From: Flavobacteriales bacterium
GTDB lineage: Bacteria; Bacteroidota; Bacteroidia; Flavobacteriales; BACL11
Assembly (NCBI GenBank): GCA_002712715.1
Contig: PAUF01000006.1
Coordinates: forward strand, 26,378 to 86,584
Length of the DNA: 60,207 bases
Direction of reading: 5' to 3'
The notes beneath the pieces are model-generated. The model saw nothing but the letters and a program-made list of their open reading frames with translations, had not been told where the DNA came from and made no database searches. Positions 28,594 to 38,102 of this stretch are shown one piece after another; the stretch's first letter is position 1, and every line of letters begins with the position of its first letter. Made by a program: the position numbers and the translations under genes.

Positions 28594-28848
28594 GTGTTTG
28601 TTAATTTTTTATTAGGTTTTGTAATTTTTATTTTAATACTTAGATTAGTATTTAGATATTTGCTTCCAATTCTTTTAAAAAGATTCCTAAGAAGTCAGAA
28701 AAATCGATTTCAACAACATTTTCATAAATATCAAAATAACCATACTAAAAATGATGGTGATATAACAATTAATAAAAAAGTAAAGAAAAAAAATACTAAA
28801 GATAATTTAGGCGAATATGTTGATTTTGAAGAAATTGAAGATAATTAA
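28594..28848 (+). CDS. DUF4834 family small membrane protein
   Basis: 84 residues from a GTG start at 28594, six bases after carB; no ATG is available in this frame. One membrane segment at the N-terminus (about 3-28, NFLLGFVIFILILRLVFRYLLPILL), then a basic stretch and an acidic tail (GEYVDFEEIEDN). This matches DUF4834, a small Bacteroidota family of unknown function often found near glycosyltransferase or purine genes. It lies just upstream of the YfhO-like gene. Confidence 0.75.
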   Translation: MFVNFLLGFVIFILILRLVFRYLLPILLKRFLRSQKNRFQQHFHKYQNNHTKNDGDITINKKVKKKNTKDNLGEYVDFEEIEDN

Positions 28849-28871
28849 TTTGTATATTAGAAAATAAAATT

Positions 28872-31523
28872 ATGATAGAAAAAATTAAAGAAAAAATATT
28901 TTTATATAAATCTCACCTTTTTGCTGTTGCAGTTTTCTTGGTGATTTCTGGCGTGTATTTTTCTCCAGTATTTGATGGTTATAAATTTGGAGCGCAGGAC
29001 ATCAATCAATGGTATGGAATGAGTAAAGAAATAGTTGACCATCGTGATAATACTAGTGAAGAATCCTTATGGACAAAACGGATGTTTTCTGGAATGCCTG
29101 CATATCAAATTTCTACCAAGTCTCCTTCTAATTTAGTTCAGTATGTTTCAGAATTGATACAATTAAATTCGCCACGTCCTATGAATTTATTGTTTTTATA
29201 TTTGGTTGGTTTTTATATTCTGTTAGTCAGTATGAAAATAGATTTTAGGTTGGCAATTGTAGGATCTATTTGTTATGCTTTTTCTACTTATTTTTTAATT
29301 ATTATACAAGCTGGTCACATGACTAAAGCTCATGCAATTGGTTATATCCCTTTGATTGTAGCATTTGTTTTACATACTTATCAGAAAGATAAATTCATAT
29401 TTCCATCAATTTTAATGTGTTTGTTTTTAGCTTTACAACTACATGCTAATCATTATCAGATAACTTACTATACACTAATTATGTTAGTAATAATCGGTTT
29501 AGTCGAGTTTTTTAAGAATCTTAAAAATAAGAATTTAGTACTTTTTGTGAAAAAATCTATAGTATTAGTTTTAGCAGGTTTGTTAGCTTTAGGGGTTAAT
29601 TATACAAGGATTACTACTACAATGGAATATGCTCCTGAGACACAAAGAAGTAAATCTGAATTAAAAGAAAAAGATGATGAGGTGTCGGATGGTTTAGATT
29701 ACAGTTATATTACTGATTATAGTTATGGTATTTCTGAAACTATGACCTTTTTAATTCCTAATTTTATGGGAGGAGCTTGGGAAGAAGATATTAATGAGAA
29801 TTCCGATTTGTATCAAAATTTTAATAGTGGTTTTAAAGCACAATATGGACGTAATATTCCAGGCAGCATGATATATTGGGGAGATAAAGGAGCTGGTGCA
29901 CCTACATATGTAGGTGCAATAGTTTTTTTCCTATTTATTTTAGGAATTTTCTATTTAGAAAAAAGTACATTAAAATATTGGATAATTATTTCTGTAATCA
30001 TTTCTATTATGTTAGGATGGGGAAGAAACTTTTCTTTTTTAACTGAGTTTTTTATAAATTATATACCTGGATACAATAAGTTTCGTGCTATTACTATGGT
30101 GATGGTTATTGCGGAATTTGGTATTGCATTGTTAGCGGTACTAACACTGAACAAGTTGTTGTTTTCTAATATTGAAAAGTTAAAATTGAAGAAGTTTTGG
30201 GTTACATATATTATATTAGGTGGTATAACTTTATTGTTATTTATAGCTCCTACACTTGCTGGTGATTTTCTTCCTCCTGGACAAAAGATAAGTGGTAATG
30301 ATTTTGTGCAGGAGTTAGTTGAGTATAGAAAATCTATTTTGTCAAATGACTCCCTTAGATCATTTTTCTTTATTTCTTTGGCTGTTATTGTTTTATGGAT
30401 GTTTGTTAAAAGTAAATTATCTAATATATACGCGGTAATTATATTAGGTGTTTTAATTCTTGGTGATATGTGGATGGTAAATAAAAGATATCTAAATGAT
30501 GAATCTTTCTCAAAACCATTAGCTATATATGATAGAAATAACAGTGGTGAATTAGAGCGAGGGGAGTTACGGAAGAAAAAGAATGATGAGGAAGCTATTG
30601 GTGGAGTTATTAATCCACCTTTTATGTTGTTGCCAAATAGGGCCGATATAAAAATTATTGAAACTAATAAAAAAGATAAAGTCAATTATAGGGTTTATGA
30701 TTTAGGGAATACTTTTAATAGCTCTAGATCTTCTTATTTTCATAACTCCATTGGAGGGTATCATGCGGCAAAACTCAAAAGATATCAAGATCTTATAGAT
30801 AAGTATTTATCTAGAAGTATTACGATAAAAGATGAAAGTGGTGAAGATAAACTAATAATTAACCCTGATTTTAGTTCTGAGGTATTAAGTATGTTGAACT
30901 GTGGCTGGTTTATAAATGGAAGTAATGCTATTAAAAGCAGTGAATTCAAATCAAACCCTGTAATTAATAAGGGAGATATTATTCCATTAGGTAATGCTTG
31001 GTTTATAAACAAAATACACTTTGTTGATAATGCAATTGAGGAATTTGACGCTTTATCTGAAATAAAAGAAGGAAATAAGTTAATAAATTTTAATCCTGAA
31101 ACAGTAGTGATTATAAATAATAAGGATCGTGCAATTTTAAATTCAAGAAATTCTTATAAAAAGGAATCTTCTGAGAAAATAAAATTACTCGAAAATAGCT
31201 ATAAACCTAATCATTTAACATATTCATTAGCAGAAATTAGTTCTGATCAATTTGCTGTATTTTCTGAAATTTATTATGAACATGGGTGGAATGCATACAT
31301 TGATGGAAAACTAACTCCTCACGTGCAGGTAAATTATGTTTTAAGGGGTCTTGAAGTTCCAAAAGGTTCTAAGAAGATTGAATTTAAGTTTGAGCCAGAT
31401 GTATATAATATTGGAGAAAACGTATCGTTGATAAGTTCAATATTACTACTATCCTTATTAGGATTCTTTGGATTCAAAGAAATTAAAGAATATAATGGAA
31501 GTATTAAAGAGAACAAAAGTTAA
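28872..31523 (+). CDS. YfhO-family multi-pass membrane protein (GT-C-like)
   Basis: 883 residues with about a dozen membrane segments through residue 560, starting LFAVAVFLVISGVYFSPVF, and a large extracytoplasmic C-terminal part (about 560-860) before a last helix (SLISSILLLSLLGFFGF). The stretch FAVFSEIYYEHGWNAYIDGK and GLEVPKGSKKIEFKFEPD is typical of the YfhO family, distantly related to GT-C glycosyltransferases that use lipid-linked sugars. In Gram-positive bacteria YfhO glycosylates lipoteichoic acid; the Bacteroidota role is unknown. It leads the polysaccharide gene group 28872-37120. Confidence 0.85.
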   Translation: MIEKIKEKIFLYKSHLFAVAVFLVISGVYFSPVFDGYKFGAQDINQWYGMSKEIVDHRDNTSEESLWTKRMFSGMPAYQISTKSPSNLVQYVSELIQLNSPRPMNLLFLYLVGFYILLVSMKIDFRLAIVGSICYAFSTYFLIIIQAGHMTKAHAIGYIPLIVAFVLHTYQKDKFIFPSILMCLFLALQLHANHYQITYYTLIMLVIIGLVEFFKNLKNKNLVLFVKKSIVLVLAGLLALGVNYTRITTTMEYAPETQRSKSELKEKDDEVSDGLDYSYITDYSYGISETMTFLIPNFMGGAWEEDINENSDLYQNFNSGFKAQYGRNIPGSMIYWGDKGAGAPTYVGAIVFFLFILGIFYLEKSTLKYWIIISVIISIMLGWGRNFSFLTEFFINYIPGYNKFRAITMVMVIAEFGIALLAVLTLNKLLFSNIEKLKLKKFWVTYIILGGITLLLFIAPTLAGDFLPPGQKISGNDFVQELVEYRKSILSNDSLRSFFFISLAVIVLWMFVKSKLSNIYAVIILGVLILGDMWMVNKRYLNDESFSKPLAIYDRNNSGELERGELRKKKNDEEAIGGVINPPFMLLPNRADIKIIETNKKDKVNYRVYDLGNTFNSSRSSYFHNSIGGYHAAKLKRYQDLIDKYLSRSITIKDESGEDKLIINPDFSSEVLSMLNCGWFINGSNAIKSSEFKSNPVINKGDIIPLGNAWFINKIHFVDNAIEEFDALSEIKEGNKLINFNPETVVIINNKDRAILNSRNSYKKESSEKIKLLENSYKPNHLTYSLAEISSDQFAVFSEIYYEHGWNAYIDGKLTPHVQVNYVLRGLEVPKGSKKIEFKFEPDVYNIGENVSLISSILLLSLLGFFGFKEIKEYNGSIKENKS

Positions 31524-31534
31524 TCGATAAATAA

Positions 31535-32815
31535 ATGATGAAAAAAGTTTTAATCATCACATATTATTGGCCCCCATATACTGGATCTGGTGTTCAAAGA
31601 TGGTTAAAATTTTCAAAATATCTGCCTAATCATGGATGGAAGCCTTTTGTTTATACTCCTGAAAATCCTGCAATTAGAACAGAAGATAAAGATCTTCTAA
31701 TGGAGATAGATAAGAGTGTTGAGGTATGGAAAAATAAAATATTCGAGCCTTATAGTCTAAAGGAGTTTTTTTTTGGTACAAATGATAGTGATAATTCAGG
31801 TTTACTATTGCATAAACAGTCACTCAAAGATAACTTTCTTACTTGGATTAGGGGTAATTTATTTATTCCTGATCCAAAGATGTTCTGGATTAGACCTTCT
31901 ATTAAATTTTTGAAAAAAAAGATTAGAGATGAAAAGATAGAGTATATTATATCAACTGGACCTCCTCATTCAATGCATTTGATTGGTTTGGGACTAAAAG
32001 ATTTGTTTCCTAATATTAAATGGATAGCAGACTTTAGAGATCCTTGGTCTAATTTAGATCTTTTAGAAAATTTTAGATTAACTAATTATTCAAAGAAACG
32101 GCACCAAGCATTAGAGAATCAGGTAATAGAAAATGCTGATGTAACTTTAACAGTTAGTGAGAGTTGGTCTGATAATTTTAATATCTTAGGTTCAAAGAAT
32201 ACTTTGATTATTACTAATGGTTTTGATAGTAATGATTTTTTAAATTATAATATCGATATAAATCATGATAAGTTTGTCATTGGTCATTATGGTCTTCTAA
32301 ATAATTTAAGAAACCCCGTTAGACTATGGGATATGTTAGAGAAATTATGTGTAGAAAATAAACTTTTCAGAAACAAGTTAGAGATTAGATTGGCTGGAAT
32401 ATTAGACCCTAGCGTTAAGGATTATTTAGACAAGCTGCCATATTTAAAAGATCGGTATAATGATTTAGGGTTTTTATGTCACAAGAGTATCATTGAGGAG
32501 TATGCTAACACATCAGTGTTACTATTATTAGTTTTTAATTCTAATAGTGGTAAAGGAAATTATCCTGGCAAATTATTTGAGTATATGGCTGCTAAGAGGC
32601 CAATTTTAGCATTTGGTCCTGAATGTTCAGATACAGAAAAAATAATTCATTCTAGATCCATAGGTTTTTTTCATACATATGAAGGAGATGATTTACTTAA
32701 AAATAATATTTTAGATTTGTTTCATAGAAAATTAGATGTGTCAAAATCCTCTATTGAAGATTTTGATAGAAAGAAATTAACTCAGAAACTTGTTGATTTA
32801 TTAAATAGTATATAA
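31535..32815 (+). CDS. Glycosyltransferase (GT4-like)
   Basis: 426 residues, GT-B fold. It begins KVLIITYYWPPYTGSGVQRW, a common start in WcaI-like transferases; other segments are ISTGPPHSMHLIG, WIADFRDPWSNLDLL, and the donor-binding part FNSNSGKGNYPGKLFEYMAA followed by KRPILAFGP. No membrane segment. It probably adds a sugar during surface-polysaccharide synthesis. It is followed without gap (TAATG overlap) by the flippase gene, so the two act on the same product by inference. Confidence 0.85.
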   Translation: MMKKVLIITYYWPPYTGSGVQRWLKFSKYLPNHGWKPFVYTPENPAIRTEDKDLLMEIDKSVEVWKNKIFEPYSLKEFFFGTNDSDNSGLLLHKQSLKDNFLTWIRGNLFIPDPKMFWIRPSIKFLKKKIRDEKIEYIISTGPPHSMHLIGLGLKDLFPNIKWIADFRDPWSNLDLLENFRLTNYSKKRHQALENQVIENADVTLTVSESWSDNFNILGSKNTLIITNGFDSNDFLNYNIDINHDKFVIGHYGLLNNLRNPVRLWDMLEKLCVENKLFRNKLEIRLAGILDPSVKDYLDKLPYLKDRYNDLGFLCHKSIIEEYANTSVLLLLVFNSNSGKGNYPGKLFEYMAAKRPILAFGPECSDTEKIIHSRSIGFFHTYEGDDLLKNNILDLFHRKLDVSKSSIEDFDRKKLTQKLVDLLNSI

Positions 32816-34380
32816 TGGGTATAGTAATTAAACAAAGTATAAATAATTCTATATTTTTTTATGTAGGGATGACATTTGGAGCAATCTCTACAGTAATTGG
32901 CTATCCATATGCTTTTGAATCAAATGAAGAACATTTTGGATTATTACAGACTATAATATCTTATTCAATTCTAATTTCCACATTTTCTTATTTAGGAGTT
33001 CCTAAAACTCTGATACGGTTCTTCCCTAAACTTGAAAGTAAAAATGAGTTGATAACTCTTGCTTTTCTTGCTCCTGTTATTGGCCTTTTATTCTTGTCTT
33101 TTTTGTTTATTTCCTTTAATGAAAGTATGTTAGAGTTTATAAAGCCATTAGAGAGTCAGTTTTCAAATTATAAGGATTTTTTAGTTGAGATGAAGACTCA
33201 TCTATTATTACAAGAAAATATTTATTTAATCTTCATTTTGATTTCTTCGCTCACTTTTTTTGAAGTATTATCTTCCTTATCTAGATGTTTGCTTAAATCA
33301 TCCACTCCAATTTTTTTAAAAGAGCTATTAAGAAAAGGGACAACTGTATTTTTACTCTTTCTTCATTGGTATATTCCTGATATTATTGATTTCCCTACAT
33401 TTCTTGTATTATATGTAAGTCAATATATATTTATGACGGTTTTTCTCTTCATAAAGATCTTTAATGATTCAGAATTCAAGATGAGTTTCAATTTTAAAAT
33501 ATTACCCCTCAACAAGTTATTAACTACTGGTTTTATTTTCTTTTTGGGAAGTTCTTTGGCTGTTAATATTACAAAATTTGATATGATAGCTATACAGAAA
33601 TTTATTGGGTTCAAACAAGTTGCAATTTATACTATCGCTTTTTTCATTGGGAATGTCATTATGATCCCTGGGAGAGCAGTTGGTGCTATTGCATCGCCAT
33701 TAATTTCAAAGGCATGTGAGAGGGAAGATATTAAGGAGATTAGTGAGATTTATAGAAAATCTTCTTTGAATCAATTATTAATAGGCGGATTAATGTTCTT
33801 AATAATATGGATTAATATTGAAGATTTCTTTAATTTTCTTCCTGATGTATATCGAAGTGGTCAGCTTGTCGTATTATTTATTGCAATTTCTCAATTATTT
33901 AATATATCTGCTGGAGTTAATGGGATTATTATAACTAATTCCAGATATTTTTGGTTTGATTTATTATCAACTATTATTTTAGTTATTATTACAATTTTGA
34001 CTAATTTATCTTTTATACCTGAATCTAGTCCATTGTTGGAATATGGAATTTATGGAATAAATGGAGCTGCTTTTGCAACAGCATTATCGATACTTTTATA
34101 TAATTTCATTAAGATGGTTTTTTTATATTTCACAATGCATATTCAGCCTTTTACAAAAAAATCGATAACAGCACTTCTTCTTCTATTTTCTTCTTATTGT
34201 ATTGTTGATATGTTACCTGTAATTGATAATGTTAATATGAGTTTAAATATCTCTATATATAATTGTTTTATCAGAACTCTTTCTTTATTGTTAATTTTTG
34301 TACCAATTCTATTATTTCTTGAAATTTCTATAGAGATTAAGTCAACTTTACTTTCATTGAAAAAGAAAATTCTGAAATAA
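32815..34380 (+). CDS. Wzx-type oligosaccharide flippase
   Basis: 521 residues with about 12-14 membrane helices across the whole length and no soluble domain. Segments such as IFFYVGMTFGAISTVIGYPYAF, YLGVPKTLIRFFPKL, NVIMIPGRAVGAIASPLISKA and YGIYGINGAAFATALSILLYN are typical of polysaccharide transporters of the MOP superfamily. It would flip undecaprenyl-linked oligosaccharide across the inner membrane. Neighbouring glycosyltransferases and sulfotransferases support this. A Wzy polymerase is not recognised nearby. Confidence 0.85.
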   Translation: MGIVIKQSINNSIFFYVGMTFGAISTVIGYPYAFESNEEHFGLLQTIISYSILISTFSYLGVPKTLIRFFPKLESKNELITLAFLAPVIGLLFLSFLFISFNESMLEFIKPLESQFSNYKDFLVEMKTHLLLQENIYLIFILISSLTFFEVLSSLSRCLLKSSTPIFLKELLRKGTTVFLLFLHWYIPDIIDFPTFLVLYVSQYIFMTVFLFIKIFNDSEFKMSFNFKILPLNKLLTTGFIFFLGSSLAVNITKFDMIAIQKFIGFKQVAIYTIAFFIGNVIMIPGRAVGAIASPLISKACEREDIKEISEIYRKSSLNQLLIGGLMFLIIWINIEDFFNFLPDVYRSGQLVVLFIAISQLFNISAGVNGIIITNSRYFWFDLLSTIILVIITILTNLSFIPESSPLLEYGIYGINGAAFATALSILLYNFIKMVFLYFTMHIQPFTKKSITALLLLFSSYCIVDMLPVIDNVNMSLNISIYNCFIRTLSLLLIFVPILLFLEISIEIKSTLLSLKKKILK

Positions 34381-34435
34381 TTTTTAGTATTTAATTACCA
34401 TATGATATTTATTTTAGAATTAATTTAAATTACAA

Positions 34436-34443
34436 TATATTTG
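34436..34443 (+). promoter_or_regulatory. Candidate promoter -7 box inside the polysaccharide cluster
   Basis: Perfect -7 box TATATTTG seven bases before the start of the next glycosyltransferase, in the only real gap (70 bases) of the cluster. It may start a separate transcript for the glycosyltransferase and two sulfotransferases. No clear -33 TTG. Confidence 0.4.
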
Positions 34444-34450
34444 TTATTAA

Positions 34451-35500
34451 ATGGAGCGAGAAAAGTTATTGTTTATTTATCCAAAATTATTTACTTTTAT
34501 AGATACTGAAATAAAGATTTTATCAGGTTCTTTTGAAGTGATTATAATAAAACAGAATTGGACAAATAAATTTTTATTGCCTATTAATTTTTTCATACAA
34601 TTTATATACTTATTGTTCAACATACATAAATTTAGAGTCATTTTAGTTTCTTTTGGGGGTTATTGGTCATTTTTTCCCGTATTTTTTTCAAAATTATTTA
34701 ATAAAAAGATTGCAATAGTCGTACATGGAACTGACTGTGTTTCCTTTCCTGAAATTAATTATGGAAATTTAAGATCCCCATTAATGCGTTTTTTTACAGC
34801 TTACTCTTATAGAAAATCTGATATAATTTTGCCAGTAAGTCAATCTTTAGTTGATACAGAAAATACATACTATAAGAAGAATGAAATATATAAATTTGGA
34901 TATTTAGTGCATTTAAGTAATATTACAACTCCACATACTGTTATTCCTAATGGATTAATTTTAAATGACTGGAATCCTAATCCAGATGTCAGTAAGATAC
35001 ATAAAACGTTTATTAGTGTAATGACTAAAGATCAGTTATTAAGAAAGGGTGCTAATTTAATTTTTAAGACCGCAAATTTGTTGCCAGATTGCACTTTTTA
35101 CATTGCTGGAACTGCTAATAATGAAGTGGATATAAAAGTTTCTGAAAATGTTATTTTTTTAGGTAGATTATCTCCTTATGATTTGAAAATATGGTATGAG
35201 AAAACACAATTTTATCTCCAATTGTCATTATTTGAAGGTTTTGGTGTTGCTATTTGTGAGGCGATGTTATGCAAGTGTATACCTATTGTTTCAAATGTCA
35301 ACTACTTGCCAGAAATCGCTAAGAATGTAGGATTTGTTTTGAATCATAGAGATACTGAGATGTTATATAATTTAATTATTTCAATTTTGAGCAATGATAA
35401 AATTGATAATTATGGCACTTTAGCTAGAGATAGAATTCTTAAAAACTATTCTTCTGAAAATAGAAGAGATATGATAATTGATGTTCTTAATAGATTATAA
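34451..35500 (+). CDS. Family 4 glycosyltransferase
   Basis: 349 residues. The C-terminal half has the GT4 signature: FYLQLSLFEGFGVAICEAML with the E-x7-E pair, then CIPIVSNVNYLPEIAKNVGFVL. The N-terminal half is weakly conserved but contains KIAIVVHGTDCVSFPEI and the SDIILPVSQSL segment expected of this fold. It overlaps the sulfotransferase gene downstream by one base (TAATG). The sugar and acceptor are unknown; its product is likely the substrate of the two sulfotransferases, as inference. Confidence 0.85.
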   Translation: MEREKLLFIYPKLFTFIDTEIKILSGSFEVIIIKQNWTNKFLLPINFFIQFIYLLFNIHKFRVILVSFGGYWSFFPVFFSKLFNKKIAIVVHGTDCVSFPEINYGNLRSPLMRFFTAYSYRKSDIILPVSQSLVDTENTYYKKNEIYKFGYLVHLSNITTPHTVIPNGLILNDWNPNPDVSKIHKTFISVMTKDQLLRKGANLIFKTANLLPDCTFYIAGTANNEVDIKVSENVIFLGRLSPYDLKIWYEKTQFYLQLSLFEGFGVAICEAMLCKCIPIVSNVNYLPEIAKNVGFVLNHRDTEMLYNLIISILSNDKIDNYGTLARDRILKNYSSENRRDMIIDVLNRL

Positions 35501-36234
35501 TGAAAAGAGTTAAAATATATGGAGAAAGGAATACAGGAACTAATTATTTAACTAAATTAGTTGAAAATAATTTTAAAGTTGATATCTTAAAAGGTAAGAT
35601 ATCCGATCATAGTATCTTTATGTATAGAGAATGGACCAAGGATCTATATTTTAGTTTAACAAAAAATATAAATTATGGTTGGAAACATTCAATGATTAGT
35701 AGGGATTTTTTAAAATTTTATAGAGATAATGTTGTTGTAATTACAATTAGTAAAAATCCATACTCTTTTTTACTTTCATTATTTAAAAGATCTTATCATT
35801 ATGTTGGAGATAAACCTCATACATTTAGTGAATTTATAAGATCAGAATGGAAATTAGTTAAAAGGGATAATATCTGTAATAAAAATTCATTAGCAAATCC
35901 GATAGAATTATGGAATATTAAGAATAAGTCATATATAACTCATCTGTCAAATTTTGACAATTCTATATTGTTAAAATATGAAGATTTATTAGATAATCCA
36001 TCAAAAGTATTTAATGACATATCTATTTTACTAGATCAACCGTTGAAAAATGATTTTAGTAACTATGAAAATTCTACCAAGGGAGATAATAAGAATTCAG
36101 ATGATTATAGAAAATATTATCTAAATGAAGAATGGAGGAAAGAAATGATTGTGAAAGATATACAATATATTAATCGATATTTAGATCATGATGTCACTAG
36201 TTTTTTTAATTATAAAATTTTGAATCATGAATAA
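35500..36234 (+). CDS. Sulfotransferase-like protein (copy A)
   Basis: 244 residues. It starts with a P-loop-like 5'-phosphosulfate binding loop, VKIYGERNTGTNYLTKLVENNF, and has a 3'-phosphate element VVVITISKNPYSFLLSLFKRS, the pattern of PAPS-dependent carbohydrate sulfotransferases. The later segment SILLKYEDLLDNPSKVFNDIS is also typical. There is no membrane segment, so it is cytoplasmic and would act on a lipid-linked or nucleotide-linked sugar before export. It overlaps the next gene by eight bases. Confidence 0.8.
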   Translation: MKRVKIYGERNTGTNYLTKLVENNFKVDILKGKISDHSIFMYREWTKDLYFSLTKNINYGWKHSMISRDFLKFYRDNVVVITISKNPYSFLLSLFKRSYHYVGDKPHTFSEFIRSEWKLVKRDNICNKNSLANPIELWNIKNKSYITHLSNFDNSILLKYEDLLDNPSKVFNDISILLDQPLKNDFSNYENSTKGDNKNSDDYRKYYLNEEWRKEMIVKDIQYINRYLDHDVTSFFNYKILNHE

Positions 36235-37120
36235 GATGTATAAAATATTAATGTATAGGTATCTTATTTTTCCTTTTGTTACTGTCATTCGACATTTTTC
36301 AAAATCAGGTTCTAATGTTGATCAACCTCATTTTTTTATTTTTGGGTCAGGCAGAAATGGTAGTACATTATTAGCTACGATTTTAAACGCACATAAAAAT
36401 ATATATATACCTCCAGAAGAATTTGTTCTTCCTTACGCAATTATTAGAAGATATTTTTTCTTTTTTTGGAGTTCTAACAAATGGATGACCGATGTATTGA
36501 GATTATTTCATAATCCATCAAAAACTATTAAGTGGAGTACTGATTTTAATAGTAATCAATTAAATAAAAAGGATATTCCATTATTATTTTCTTCGATTTT
36601 CACAAATCAAATGAAGAAAAATAAGCCTGAAGCAATTATTTGGGGTGATAAATCTCCATTAAATACAAATTTTGTAAAATACATATACCCTGAGTTTAAA
36701 CAAGCAAAATATATTTTTCTTATCCGTGATCCTAGGGACGTTGCATTATCTTATCGTAAGTATCTGGGTAATAAAGCATTTACATTTGGTATTTGGAAGT
36801 GGAAAGATAGCGTACGAACTTATAAATACTTATGTAAACGCACAAATGTCTTGTTAATTAAATATGAGGAATTAGTATCTAATCCTCAAGAACAATCTAG
36901 AAGAATCTCTGAATTTTTATGCGTGCCTCATATTGTTGATCTTGCAAATGATAAAGTCTCTGCTGAGAAAATGGGAGTTGAAGCAGATAGCCATCACAAA
37001 AATTTGAGAAAACCAATTTCAACACGATCTGTAGGTAAATGGAAGAGTGAGTTGTCAGGCTCAGATCTTAAACAATTTAATAAAGTTCAAAGTTTTATGA
37101 AATATTTTGATTATAAATAG
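36227..37120 (+). CDS. Sulfotransferase family protein (copy B)
   Basis: 297 residues. The 5'-phosphosulfate loop is FFIFGSGRNGSTLLATILNAH and the 3'-phosphate motif is YIFLIRDPRDVALSYRKY, both clear for PAPS-dependent sulfotransferases. Further typical pieces are EAIIWGDKSPLNTNF, LLIKYEELVSNPQEQSRRI and RSVGKWKSELS. It differs too much from copy A to be a recent duplicate. Its 3' end overlaps the 3' end of galE on the other strand by 26 bases. Confidence 0.88.
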   Translation: MNKMYKILMYRYLIFPFVTVIRHFSKSGSNVDQPHFFIFGSGRNGSTLLATILNAHKNIYIPPEEFVLPYAIIRRYFFFFWSSNKWMTDVLRLFHNPSKTIKWSTDFNSNQLNKKDIPLLFSSIFTNQMKKNKPEAIIWGDKSPLNTNFVKYIYPEFKQAKYIFLIRDPRDVALSYRKYLGNKAFTFGIWKWKDSVRTYKYLCKRTNVLLIKYEELVSNPQEQSRRISEFLCVPHIVDLANDKVSAEKMGVEADSHHKNLRKPISTRSVGKWKSELSGSDLKQFNKVQSFMKYFDYK

Positions 37121-38102
37121 TTTCTTCCCAAGAAAAAGCTGTTTTCATACTATCTTCAATTGAAACTTGAGTATTCCATTTTAATTCTTTTTTTGCAGCT
37201 TCTACGTTTGCGAAAATTGCTTCAACATCTCCACTTCTTCTAGGTCCTATTTTATAATTAATTTTAAGATTATTTGATTTTTCAAAGTATTTTATTATTT
37301 CCAGAACACTAATGCCCTTACCAGTACCAATATTGAATATTTTTTTTATTTGATTCTTTATTAAGTATTCTAGTGCGTATATGTGAGCATTTGATAAATC
37401 TATTACATTTATAAAATCTCTAATACAGCTGCCATCAGAAGTATTGTAGTTATCTCCATTAACGGTTATAAATTTTCTTTTTCCTACTGCTGCTTGAGCT
37501 ATTAATGGAACTAGATTATTTGATTCGCTTTTTGAACAATCTCCAATTAAATTGCTTGAATGATTTCCAATTGGATTGAAGAATCTTAATGATATAGTAT
37601 TCAAATCTGTTTTTTCTAGCATCTTTTCACAGATTTGTTTTGTCTCAGAATAAGGAGATAGTGGTGCTTTAAAATCAGCATTCTCTTCTACTGGAATATG
37701 TTTTGGCTCTCCATAAACTGTACATGATGATGAGAATAATAAATTTTTAATATTTAGTATTTCCATTATAGAAATAATGTTTTTTAATGACCCTATATTG
37801 TTTTCAAAATATTTTTTAGGTTTCTTAATAGATTCTTTGATTGATTTAAAGGCTGCAAAATGAATAACTCCTATAATTTCTTGTTCTTTTTTAAAGATTT
37901 CATATAGTTTTTCGTATTCTAGGCAATCGATATTATACCATTTAACACTATAATTAATCAGTTTGGATATCCCTATAATGTTATATTCAGAAGAATTAGA
38001 TAGATTATCTATAATAATTGGAGTAAAACCCGCACTATGCAGCGCAACCGCAGTATGTGAACCAATATATCCTGCTCCTCCTGTAATTATTACCTTTTTC
38101 AT
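37095..38102 (-). CDS. galE: UDP-glucose 4-epimerase
   Basis: 335 residues, full length short-chain dehydrogenase of the extended type. NAD-binding motif VIITGGAGYIGSHTAVAL, HFAAFKSIKES, LLFSSSCTVYGEPK with the catalytic Ser/Thr, and Tyr-x3-Lys in SPYSETKQICE; the C-terminal part has NIGTGKGISVLEIIKYFEK and GPRRSGDVEAIFANVEAA. It interconverts UDP-glucose and UDP-galactose (or the N-acetyl forms), feeding the glycan genes on the opposite strand. Its ATG directly follows the stop of the peptidase gene (TAAATG). Confidence 0.93.
   Translation of the reverse strand: MKKVIITGGAGYIGSHTAVALHSAGFTPIIIDNLSNSSEYNIIGISKLINYSVKWYNIDCLEYEKLYEIFKKEQEIIGVIHFAAFKSIKESIKKPKKYFENNIGSLKNIISIMEILNIKNLLFSSSCTVYGEPKHIPVEENADFKAPLSPYSETKQICEKMLEKTDLNTISLRFFNPIGNHSSNLIGDCSKSESNNLVPLIAQAAVGKRKFITVNGDNYNTSDGSCIRDFINVIDLSNAHIYALEYLIKNQIKKIFNIGTGKGISVLEIIKYFEKSNNLKINYKIGPRRSGDVEAIFANVEAAKKELKWNTQVSIEDSMKTAFSWEETIYNQNIS

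Noticed and set aside
28588-28848. Remnant of a CarB MGS domain after the stop codon
   Set aside because: The frames after the carB stop show only the DUF4834 gene; no MGS-like sequence is seen, so a frameshift explanation is not supported.
30059-30685. A 208-codon open frame on the minus strand
   Set aside because: It lies fully inside the YfhO-like gene on the other strand, and its low-complexity hydrophobic product mirrors the membrane segments of that gene; no family pattern.
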